From Candidatus Woesearchaeota archaeon (GTDB lineage Archaea > Nanobdellota > Nanobdellia > Woesearchaeales > GW2011-AR4), in assembly GCA_016192985.1 (NCBI GenBank), contig JACPTC010000029.1, positions 1 through 41,872 on the forward strand: DNA of 41,872 nt. The letters run 5' to 3'. A model generated the notes under the pieces. It saw nothing but the letters and a program-made list of their open reading frames with translations. It had not been told where the DNA came from and did not search any database. Numbering within the stretch: the first letter of the stretch is position 1; each line of letters begins with the position of its first letter. Position numbers and translations under genes: made by a program. Of this stretch, positions 6,797 through 16,400 are shown piece by piece.

Positions 6797-7120
6797 TCAA
6801 TAAGCTCTCTCTTCTTCAATCCTTTTCTCAAGCTTTTTTATTCTTTCATTAATCCTGTCCAGAATTTTGTCTTTGCGCGTAATACTCTTTATTGAATCAG
6901 CAAGCTTGTTGTCCTTAAGCACATCCCTGATCCAGTTGGCAATGTCATTTTTCTCTTCGTTAACGTGATGTTTGAAAACTTCGTCTTTCATATAATTAAG
7001 GGCGTTTGACATCTCATGGAGGTTATGTATTATTGGCCCGTTATTTATCCAGAAGCACTGCTCTGGCTTCACATCTCCAAGTATCCTTTCTGCATCCTCA
7101 ATTGAAATTTTGTCAAACAT
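6797..7120 (-). CDS. Single-module DUF5752-like protein with coiled-coil tail
   Basis: 107 residues. Residues 1-70 form the module shared by this gene group: KPEQCFWINNGPIIHNLHEM, a second helix NALNYMKDEVFKHHVNEEKN, then DIANWIRDVLKDNKLADSI. The tail (NERIKKLEKRIEEERAY) is a short coiled coil. The pattern (F-x-L-x-N-G, then H-V-N with D-x-x-x-W-I, then LA) resembles Pfam DUF5752, whose function is unknown to me. It starts one base after the preceding gene ends, so translation is probably coupled. No membrane segment is present. Confidence 0.8.
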   Translation of the reverse strand: MFDKISIEDAERILGDVKPEQCFWINNGPIIHNLHEMSNALNYMKDEVFKHHVNEEKNDIANWIRDVLKDNKLADSIKSITRKDKILDRINERIKKLEKRIEEERAY

Positions 7121-7121
7121 T

Positions 7122-7421
7122 TTAACTGCTTAAAATTTCCACTATTCTCCTTAATATTATAATCTGGGTTTTGCACTTGTCCTTGCTCAGAAGCAAATCA
7201 TTTGCAAGTTTCTCGTCATTAATTGTACCTCTGATCCATGTGCTGAAGTCATTCCTGTAATCATTCACATGATACCTGAAGGTTTCTTCTCCCATGCCCT
7301 CCAGAGAGGAGTCAAGCCCCATAAGCCCCTTTACTATTGTGCCATTTGCCACCCTAAAATAGTTTTCAGAGTTTACATCCGACAACAGCCTTTTCCTGTC
7401 CTCTTCTTTTATTTCTTCCAT
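7122..7421 (-). CDS. Single-module DUF5752-like protein
   Basis: 99 residues, almost entirely one copy of the shared module: VNSENYFRVANGTIVKGLMGL, then EGMGEETFRYHVNDYRND, FSTWIRGTINDEKLAND and a C-terminal helix. It is soluble, with no signal peptide. It sits in the middle of a three-gene run on the - strand: 22 bp after the anchored paralogue and one base before the next paralogue. The function is unknown; tandem paralogues with one anchored member suggest subunits of one complex (inference). Confidence 0.78.
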   Translation of the reverse strand: MEEIKEEDRKRLLSDVNSENYFRVANGTIVKGLMGLDSSLEGMGEETFRYHVNDYRNDFSTWIRGTINDEKLANDLLLSKDKCKTQIIILRRIVEILSS

Positions 7422-7443
7422 TACTCCCCATCTATAATAAAAA

Positions 7444-8118
7444 TTATAATAAAAATTTTATATAGGCTAAACCGATTATCAGGGCAGCCAATAATCCAAC
7501 CAAAATGCCCTGCACAAATTCTTTTGAAAAGAATCTCGGCTCTTTTTTTGAACTAAGGTCTGCTAACTCCATTTCAATTCTGGCTTCTATCTCTTCTATC
7601 TTCTCCTCCCTCTTTGCGATTTCCTTTTCTTTGAGGAGTATCTCATCTATTTTTCCTAATGGCAGCTTGCTTTCATTTCCTGATTTTTCGGCGTCTGTGC
7701 TTTCCGCTTCAGGCATCTTCACCAACGATTTAGCAGAGCTATTGGTGAAGGGATAGCTTTTAATTAATTTTTTAGGCTCTTTGAGCTTTGTGGACATGCT
7801 TGTATTGTGTTTCTCTTGAGCAATGTCGAGCGCTGGATTTTTTACTTTGGCATGTGCAAAAAGCTTGGACTCCACAGCATTTATAATCTCGTCCTTTGAC
7901 TTGGAGCTAAAGATTGACTCCGCTAATTGCTCGTCTTTAAATATGTCCCTGACCCAGTTGCCAAAATCATTCTTATTTTCATTTACATGAAATGCAAATG
8001 TTTCATCATCTATCCCTTTTAGGGCATTGAGCAATTCATATAAGTTCTTTAGAATTCTGCCATTGCTTAGCTTAAAATATTCTTCAGGCTTGATAGCAGC
8101 ATCCAATCCCTTCCCCAT
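7444..8118 (-). CDS. DUF5752-like module with C-terminal membrane anchor
   Basis: 224 residues: one module at about 10-75 (KPEEYFKLSNGRILKNLYEL, then FAFHVNENKNDFGNWV), a polar linker, a charged coiled coil at about 150-195 (LLKEKEIAKREEKIEEIEAR), and a C-terminal transmembrane helix (about 204-223, ILVGLLAALIIGLAYI). Most of the protein should face the cytoplasm, held by a tail anchor. The ATG at 8118 has GAGGTGA just upstream and a TATA-like ATTTAAATA near 8160, so it probably heads the three-gene operon. The 638-aa coiled-coil gene lies just upstream on the same strand. Confidence 0.82.
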   Translation of the reverse strand: MGKGLDAAIKPEEYFKLSNGRILKNLYELLNALKGIDDETFAFHVNENKNDFGNWVRDIFKDEQLAESIFSSKSKDEIINAVESKLFAHAKVKNPALDIAQEKHNTSMSTKLKEPKKLIKSYPFTNSSAKSLVKMPEAESTDAEKSGNESKLPLGKIDEILLKEKEIAKREEKIEEIEARIEMELADLSSKKEPRFFSKEFVQGILVGLLAALIIGLAYIKFLL

Positions 8119-8178
8119 TCAATCACCTCTTTTAGACATCTGATAAATTTGGAATAAAGTATTTAAATCTTTTTATCA

Positions 8179-10095
8179 CTAATAAAATTTTCTCATAATA
8201 TCCTCTTTCAATTTTGCTATGTCGCTGTGAATCTTTTTCTTTCCTTCAGGCGTTAATTTGGAGTAAATTTCCCTTATAGTGTCATAGGCATGCTTTACGT
8301 CTTGAAAGCTTTCCCTTTTTATGTGCCTTTGCGCTTCTTCTATCTCCAGAAGCACGTCTTTATGCAGCTTATCATGCAGTGACTTGTGGTGCTCATTTTT
8401 TAGCTGCTCCATTTTTTTAGTCAATTCGCGCATTTCATCATGGATTATTTTCAATTTTTTGGATTTATCCTCAAGCTCCCCAGATTTAACTTCCAATTCT
8501 TTTTCCCTTTGAGTTAACAGTTTTCTCAGGGCGCTTTCCTTTTCCAATATCCTGCTCAGTTTTTCCTCATTAATCTTTATCTCCTTCTCCAGTTTTTCTC
8601 TTTCCACTTTCAGCTTTTCCATCATATCCTTATATTTGCCCTTTTGCTTTTCCAGAAAATTGATTTCACTTTTCAGTTTTCTTTCCCTGTTATAAAGAGA
8701 TGAAGATTTGTCAGATAAGGCAATTTCTTTATTTTTGAGCTCTTTCTCCTTATTTTCCAAAAGAAAAGATTTGTTTTTCCATAGAATCTCTTTTTCCATG
8801 GTGGTTTTATACAAATGCTCCAGCCCACCCTTCTTGGACTCCAAATTTCTTTCTTTTTCCGATAGCTCTTCTTCCGTAGACTTGCGCTCTCTTTCAAACT
8901 TACTCTGCGCTTCCTGCAAGTTTTTAAGCCTCAGCTCATACATGCCATATTTTTTTTCAACCTCCTGCTGCTTTTCCTTAATCACTTCTTCTTTTTGCTT
9001 TAGCTGCTTTTCGAATTTTAAAGTATTCCATGCTTGCTCTGATTTACTCGATTGAATCGAATACAATAAAGTTTCATTAATTCCGTTTAATTCAACAATT
9101 TCTGCTTTCTTTTTTTCAAGCTCCATCTCCCTTTTTTTCAGCTCTGCAAGACTCAAGCTTAATCTTTCTTGCCGCTTCGCTGAATCTTTTTCTTTTTGCT
9201 TTAATATGGCGATATCCTTGCCAAGCTGATATTGCTTTTTATCTAGGACTTTGTCAAAATTAATCTGTTTGCTTATTATTTCAGAAATTTGCGCCTTTTT
9301 TTCTGACAGTTCGGCTTCCATACTGTTTTTTTTCATTTCCAGCCTGTTTATTTCCTTTTCCAGCAGGTTTTTCTGTTTTTCAGATTCCATCCTTCTTGAT
9401 TCAATTTGATTGCTTATCTTATCCAGCTGGGCTGATTTTTCCGCCACCTCATCATGGGTTTTTGCCAGTTTGTAGCTCAGATTGCTCAATTTTTGCTCTT
9501 CTAGGTTGGAACCATATTTCAGTTTAGAAAGAAGATTGGAATTTAATTCCACATCATCTCTTAATTTCTTTTCTAATTTCTTAAGCTCTTTTAACTGCGC
9601 CTGTCTTTGGGACATTTCATGCTCTCCCTTTTTTTTGCCCTCTTCGATATTGCTCAGAAATTTTTTATATCTTGCCTCTTCACTCTCCATGAATCTTTTT
9701 TTGTCATTGAATATGTATTCCTGCCTTTCCAGGCTTGATTTTGTTTTTTCAAGTTCTGCCCTGTTTTTTTCCGAAACTTTTCTTTGGGCGCTTATATCGT
9801 CTTCTTTGAGCCTTTCCAGAGCCTGAGCTTCCCTAAGCCGAGCCATCCTTTTTGTCAATTCCAGCTCGTGGCTTTCCAATGCATCTGCTATTCTCGAGAG
9901 CAAAACAGTCTTTTCCTCAAGAATAGTCTCTTTCCTTTTTGCCTCCTTTTCTCTCTCCATGTACAATTTCTCGCTAAGCTCGCTGCTGCTGTCAGCTTCC
10001 TTAAGGGCTTTGTTTTTTTCAAGAAGTTCTGCGCCTAACTCATTAAAATACAAACTTTTTTTCTCCTTTTTCAACATATTAAGCAGTTTTATCAT
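8179..10095 (-). CDS. Long coiled-coil protein (about 638 aa)
   Basis: Nearly the whole protein is Glu/Lys/Leu heptad repeat from about residue 20 to 575, with no Walker motifs or SMC heads, so it is a rod rather than an ATPase. The C-terminal 60 residues form a distinct helical domain (EEAQRHIKRESFQDVKHAYD, then YSKLTPEGKKKIHSDIAKL) of a kind that recurs in DPANN coiled-coil proteins (from memory). The ATG at 10095 is chosen; a TTG at 10107 would add four residues but falls inside a leader hairpin. There is no signal peptide, so it is cytoplasmic. A role as a structural or scaffold protein with the anchored DUF5752-like genes downstream is inferred from position only. Confidence 0.82.
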   Translation of the reverse strand: MIKLLNMLKKEKKSLYFNELGAELLEKNKALKEADSSSELSEKLYMEREKEAKRKETILEEKTVLLSRIADALESHELELTKRMARLREAQALERLKEDDISAQRKVSEKNRAELEKTKSSLERQEYIFNDKKRFMESEEARYKKFLSNIEEGKKKGEHEMSQRQAQLKELKKLEKKLRDDVELNSNLLSKLKYGSNLEEQKLSNLSYKLAKTHDEVAEKSAQLDKISNQIESRRMESEKQKNLLEKEINRLEMKKNSMEAELSEKKAQISEIISKQINFDKVLDKKQYQLGKDIAILKQKEKDSAKRQERLSLSLAELKKREMELEKKKAEIVELNGINETLLYSIQSSKSEQAWNTLKFEKQLKQKEEVIKEKQQEVEKKYGMYELRLKNLQEAQSKFERERKSTEEELSEKERNLESKKGGLEHLYKTTMEKEILWKNKSFLLENKEKELKNKEIALSDKSSSLYNRERKLKSEINFLEKQKGKYKDMMEKLKVEREKLEKEIKINEEKLSRILEKESALRKLLTQREKELEVKSGELEDKSKKLKIIHDEMRELTKKMEQLKNEHHKSLHDKLHKDVLLEIEEAQRHIKRESFQDVKHAYDTIREIYSKLTPEGKKKIHSDIAKLKEDIMRKFY

Positions 10096-10105
10096 TATTT
10101 TATGC

Positions 10106-10137
10106 AAAAAATTTAACCCCCGAAGGTTAAATTTTTT
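10106..10137. terminator. Perfect 13-bp hairpin between the coiled-coil gene and the adhesin region
   Basis: AAAAAATTTAACC (10106-10118) pairs with GGTTAAATTTTTT (10125-10137) around a 6-nt loop. Each strand ends its stem in six T residues, so it could act in either direction; on the - strand it begins 11 bp before the coiled-coil start codon. A TATA-like AAATATTTAAATA (about 10144-10157) suggests the - strand transcript may start within the hairpin. It may be a leader structure, an operator or an insulator; the terminator label is tentative. Confidence 0.4.
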
Positions 10138-10425
10138 GTTCTGTATTTAAATATTTTTAACTATTTTTTTGTAATTAATAAAATATTTATAGTTGCGGCA
10201 CCAAAAAATTGAAATTAAACCCGATTTTAAATTGTATTAATTAAAATGATATATGGGTATACTTATTACCATACTTTTACATGAATATGTCCTAAGGATT
10301 TCTGTATAGGTTGGGGGAGAAATTGCAGGACAAACTGGCTGGGCAAGTCAAAAAATAACCAAGACAATAAAGCTCAGCGAGAGGCACCCAATCAAGATTA
10401 CCAATTTGATTTGTTAGATTTATGC
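10138..10425 (+). other. Unassigned intergenic region upstream of the giant adhesin
   Basis: About 290 bp without a credible ORF. The first half is very AT-rich, with several TATA-like stretches. The second half (10290-10400) is richer in G and C and can form a 7-bp stem, GCTGGGC (about 10338-10344) with GCTCAGC (10372-10378). I recognise no tRNA, riboswitch or snoRNA there. Confidence 0.4.
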
Positions 10426-10433
10426 TTTTATAA
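10426..10433 (+). promoter_or_regulatory. TATA box of the giant adhesin operon
   Basis: TTTTATAA, about 26 bp before 10456. A start there gives a leader of about 23 nt containing GAGGGG (10468-10473) 5 nt ahead of a TTG codon at 10479. Confidence 0.45.
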
Positions 10434-10478
10434 CCATCGTTTTGCCGTGGGCAGCGATTGTTAAAAAGAGGGGCGCAA

Positions 10479-13400
10479 TTGAGAGCAAATGTGGGTAATT
10501 TAGTATTGTTAGCTATATTCCTAGTGCTATTCACCACTCTTCATTTGCATGATTCTTCAGCTGTGATATCCATAAAAAACCCAAGCTATGTTGTTGGTCA
10601 GAATGTTTTAATTGATGTTAATGTAACTTCAATGGACAACCTTAGGCTGGAGGTTGCTTCTATTGATTCAACTTTTATCTATCTTGGAAAAGAGAGCCAG
10701 TTGACTTTTACCCCAAAAGTGCCGGAATTCTATTCGCTAAAGCTGATAAACACATCTTATGAATCAACAAAAGAAACCATTGATTTTGCTGTTATAACTC
10801 CAAAAGGCTCGGACATATTCACAGACAAGAAATCGTATCAGCTGGGAGAAACCGTTTTTATCTATGTAGGCTTGGAGCATTTGACATCCAATTATAACTT
10901 GTCTATAAGCACAGAGCGAGAGCTTTTCTACTTTCTAGGTGAAATTCAGAATCCTTTAAAGTTTGTGCCGCGAAGCACTGGAAATTACCAGATAAACCTT
11001 TATGGAAATGGCTCCATTGTGCAAAAGAATTTCAGTGTTGAGTCATTGGACCCATTTAAAGCAAAAAGAGCAGCTGTAAAAATTACCTCTCCAAAGAGAA
11101 CCTATGTGCTTGGCGACAAGGTTGAGCTCAGGCTCATATTTCCAAAAAATGAAAGCCTGCAGTTTTACATAACCTCAGGAAATAATGTATACAGGTATTT
11201 CGGAATTCCTGGTGATGTGCTTGTATTCGAGCCAAAGGAAAAGGGATACTACACGGCATTTATAGAGGAAGCAGGGATAACACTTGCTTCATATGCCTTT
11301 ACTGTGCTGCCCAAACTTATGCTCAACATAAGCACCATACTTGAAAATGTTGATTATTCCTTTTCTTTGTCTGAAAATGCAGTGATTCAGGTTGATTTCA
11401 TAAACTTATTGAAAGCCAACAGGAATATAGTTGAGATAGCTTTGAAATCATCAGTTTTGGAAAAAATCACAGCTTATATAGAAGGACATCACCTTGATTC
11501 TGATTTTGTTTTAAGTATAGAGCATGTAGAATACGATAAATTCAAGGTTACTATTCTTTCAAACAAAAACATACAAGAGGGAATTTACAGGCTTGCCGTT
11601 GTAGGAAGATACAACGATAAGGTCTACAAAAAAACTGCTCTTTTCAATTGGGGATTGACAGACGAGCAAGCTTTCTTCAGCGAAATTTCAATAAAAAAGG
11701 CTAAACTCAATAAAAGCATTGTCGTTGACAAATCAGATTACAAACTGGGGGAGCTTGTACAGATAAAGACTAATCTTTCCAATGCAGGAATACGCTTTGA
11801 TGGTCATATTTTCCCGCTTTCTTCAGAAAATGTGCCAGAACTTGTATTTGCGCCCCAAGCTACAGGTTTGTACACAATAGAGGCACGGGACGGCTTAGGC
11901 AATGCTGCGACTCAAGATTTCTATGTTTCTGATGTCGCAGCAGCTGAGCCGTTTTTTAACGAGAGTGAAATGCAGCTACAGGCAGAGATAGGAAAGCCCG
12001 TCAAATGGATGAAAACGCTCAAATTCAAGAATGCAGAGAGCATTGCAAGCACCATAACTTCAGCATTGCCATTTGAGTCAGATAACATAGCAATAACTTC
12101 AGGAGCATCTTCAATAAACAATTCTGTTGAGCTGTTGCAAAACAAGTCAATTGTTTATTTCAATGATAGCCTGCTCCCGTTCGAGGAGAAAGAATACTCA
12201 ATTGAATTCCAGACGCCGGCTCCATCAAAGAGCGAAAGTTTGGACATAACGCAAAAATCTGATGATAAAAGTGTAAAAATAACAAGCACAGCATCGGTGC
12301 ATTATTCAAATGTGTCTTCTTATGTTGATATTGCTGAATCAAAGCCTAAGCAAGTTAGAGTAATATTTGTTGTAAACGGAAGCGAAATTGATGTAACGAA
12401 AAACGCAGAATTCAACGTAACCCTTATAGACTCAAATAATAATGGTTTAGTAGATGAAGTAAGATGGGTTGTGCCAAATCTTTCTGAGCAATTGTTTAAA
12501 ATTAGAGTTATAAAAGCCGCTGACTTAAACTTGGATACAAAAGACTCAGGAAGCAGCACCAATAACGCGGATTACATCCTTTATTCAGACAATGTGTTGA
12601 TTAAGACTCAAGGCAACAAACTCCAGCAGCTGATAAATATTTCAAGGAAGAACGACATTGAAATAAGGCCAGTAAGCAAGAGCATCAGGAAAATAAGAAT
12701 TAATGATATTCAATTGGCGGGAGATGCAAACCTTTCTTTTGGCTTAGACGATGTCCCTGCAAGCAAAGACAAAGCAAAAAAATGGAAGAAAATTTTCGCA
12801 ATCGATCCAAAAAATATTGTGTTTTCTAATGGCTCTGTCACTGTTAATGCAACAGGAACTGAGCTTTACAAATGCAAAGACTGGAATTTTGCCGAGCAGA
12901 AGTGTTATGGAGAATGGCAAAAGATAATGGACATATTGCCGGGAACAGAGTACACTTTTGCAATGACAAAAGACGACCCCGGATATGCTGAGAGCGGATT
13001 GGCAAGTGTAAACACAAACAAATCTTTGTATCATCCAAATGAAGAGGTAAAAATAATGGTGGTGGTGCTTGACAAGGATGGCCATCTTGTAAGCGATGCA
13101 GACGTTGTTTTGAACATAACAAAACCCAATGGAACTTTTACAACTTTATTGACAAATGACAGCACAATAGTAGAGACGCAAAGAGGCATTTATACTGCCA
13201 AGTACCCAGACACAAGATTGGAAGGAAATTATACGCTATTTGTTAAAGCTACAGGCAACAACGTCAATAATACATTCTCCTCATTTTTCACAGTGAAGCA
13301 ATTTTATGAATTTGAAATTTTGAGAGATGCTCCATTGACAACCGACCCATGGAGAGGCCCGTTCACTTCTTCAATAAAAATCACCTCATTGACAGGCTCA

Positions 13401-16400
13401 ACAATATTTGATTTCAGCGAAGTGCTTCCAATAAATTTCACAGTGACAGATTATGGCGGCGCAACAGAGACAATTTCAGGTGACAAGGTAGTATTAACAT
13501 GGAACGGATTGAGCAACAATTCAGTTGTTTCATATTCAGCACGGGCGCCATTTATAACGCCTGAGCTTTGGGAGTTGGGAAATGCTTATGTAAAGTATGG
13601 CTCTCAAACTTTTACAGAGGCAAAACCATGGTTCTTGGCAGTTGATCCGGCTAACAGCGTTAACATCTCTACTCCAGATGCCGGCGCACCAGGCATGAAT
13701 CTTGTAGTGCAATTCATAGGCGATGATTTTGACTCAACAGACAATGTTACAGTAAACACAACCGACATTTTTATTGGTACAAAGACCATAACAGACCTTG
13801 CTGGCAACGTAGTCTCTGATAACGGAAGAGTCCTCACAACAGTCTTCTTCATCAACCCAAGTGCTGCTGCACAGGATGTCCAGATAAACATAAGCGGAGT
13901 TTCTTTGCCCCAGCCATTTAAGATTGTTGTGCCCACACGAGACAGCGGAAATTTTACTGGCTTGAGCGGCACTTTCACAATTGGCGATGGTAAAAACGGC
14001 ACAAGAACATCTGGCGGAACAATAGTGCTTGACAGCTTGATAATCCCTCAAGGAGTGACTGTCAATGTTTCAAGAAACGATCCTGATGGAATAAGCGGCA
14101 ATGGAAATCAAGGCTATTTGCCCGCAATGATTATTGTCGACGGCCCTGTCAACATTTCAGGAACGCTTGTTGTGAATGGCACAGATGGTTTGGCTTCTGA
14201 CGCTGGAGTAAATCCTGCAAATGGCGGCAATGCTGGGCCTGGCGGCGGCGGAGGCGGCGGAGGCGGTGTTCATGATCCTGGAGGTACTGCAGGCACAGGA
14301 GGAGACGGTTTTGCTGGAGGAGGAGGAGGATCTGCAAGGAGTGGCTCGGGCACTAGTGGCGGAACAGGAGGAACAGGCTCAGGCTCTACTGGAACAACAG
14401 GTTCAGGAGTTAATGGTGGTGAAGGAGGGCCTGCTCTTTCCGATGTAGACACAGATACTGGTGGCGGAGGAGGTGCAGGAGCATCAGACAGCGGTGCAGG
14501 CGGAGGAGGAGGAAGTGGTTATGCTTTTGGTTTAGGTGGTGGTGGTGGCGGAAGTTCAGGTGGAACAGCAGGCTATGGTGGCGGAGGAGGTGCAAGAAGC
14601 GGTGGAAATGGAGTTGGTGGTGGCGGTGGAGGTTTTGGAGAAGTAGGGACAACAGGCACAGGAGATGGCAGCGCAGGCGAGGGTGGACTTTTAACAGGAA
14701 ATTATACCTTAATTTCATTGATGGGAGGAAGTGGTGGCGGTGGCGGCAATTCTGATAGTGGCGGTGCGACTTCTAGGCGTGGAGGAGGAGGTGGAGGGGC
14801 AGGTGGAGCTGTTTTGATTTTTGCTACAGGAAATATTACTGTGACAGGCACTATAAATTCAAATGGAGGGAATGGTGGCTCTGGAGTTACATCTCAAGGC
14901 GGAGGAGGAGGAGGAGGAAGCGGAGGTGCAATCGTTCTTCAAAGTGCCAGGGTAAATACTTCTTCAAGCAACCTATTCGCTTTAGGTGGCTCAGGCGGCG
15001 CAGGCACTTCAAGCAGAAATGGAGGAGGAGGTGGAGATGGAAGGGTGAGGGTAGATGGTTTGAGAGAAGGCAATACCTCTGTTGAAGGGGTGCGGGGAGT
15101 ATATAATGGTTCCACATTTGTAGGGCCTTCTATCACAAATGTTAACTTTAGCCATGTCGCTGGAAGAGCAAATGTAAGTTCGACTGTTGAAGTTGTTATC
15201 CTTGACAAATCATCAAGAACTTCAAAATTTAATGCATCTGTTGATTCAAATGGCGACTTCATTGTTGAGGTTCAGCACTTCAGTGGATTGAATTATATAA
15301 CAGTAATACAAAATGTGAGCTCTGGCTTGTTTTCTGTCATGAGTTCAGCAGCTGCTGTAACATTCAATGCACCCATCCCTCCAAATGTAAGCAACTTGAC
15401 ATATCCTGCAAATGCATCTGTTATCAGCTATATACCAATACCTTTCAACTTTACAGTTCATGATAACCAGAATGTTACAAACTGCACTCTTTGGACAAAT
15501 TCAACAGGCACATGGAAATCAAACTCAACAATATTCCCAACTACAAACGAAAGCACCACTTGGAACATTACAGTGCCACAGCCTGATGGCATATTCATTT
15601 GGAATGTGCAATGCTATGACAACTCCACCCCTCAGCAGTTTGATTGGTTTGAGCATAATTATACAATAACCGTCGACTCGCAAGCACCTGTTGTAACATT
15701 AGATAGTCCTGCAAACAACAGCCTTGACACTGATCTTAATGTAAGCCTGAAATGCAGTGCCTCCGACCAGGTTGATGTTAGGAACATATCCATTTATACA
15801 AATTCAACAGGCACTTTTCTTGAGAACCAGTCTGCCATATTTTCAGGCTCAAGCGAAAATTCCGTGTCTTACATATTCAACATATCGTTAAGCAATGAAA
15901 ATGTTTTTGTGTGGAATTGTTTGGCTTTTGGAAACATAAACACCTCGGCTTTTGCAGCAAACAACTTTACAGTAAGGGCAAGGATACCAAGTGAAAGTTA
16001 CGTTGACATAACCCAATTGAGCAATGTTTCAAACAGGACAACAGGAAGAGGAACATGCATCGAGGACTACAATAAAAATGGATTGCTCGATATAATCCTG
16101 CTGGGAGACGACCAAGGCAGTATCAACTTGTTTAACAATACTGGCAATAACATTTTCAAAAATGACAGTGTTTCCTTAAATGCAGGTTATGGGGCAGCAG
16201 GCAGAGCCTGTTCATTTGGCGATTTCAATAATGACGGCTTCACAGATTTTGTCACATCAAGCGATTTGATTCTTTACAAGAACAATAAAAACCATACACT
16301 CAACTGCACGGACAGTGAAAATGACGCAGCATGCTCCGCTTCTGTTTTGCCTGTCACAGCCTTCACAGGCAAAGGCATACAGTTCTTTGACTATAACAAG

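Noticed and set aside
9482-10150. + strand Phe/Ser/Leu-rich ORFs opposite the coiled-coil gene
   Set aside because: Complement of Lys/Glu-rich codons; composition artefact.
10292-10537. 81-codon ORF on the - strand across the adhesin start
   Set aside because: It overlaps the promoter and signal peptide of the giant gene, and has a low-complexity, unconvincing protein sequence and no ribosome-binding site.
14149-14718. Several overlapping ORFs on both strands in the glycine-rich region
   Set aside because: They are by-products of the GGN-rich codons: the other frames read as Pro/Leu/His or Glu/Leu runs.
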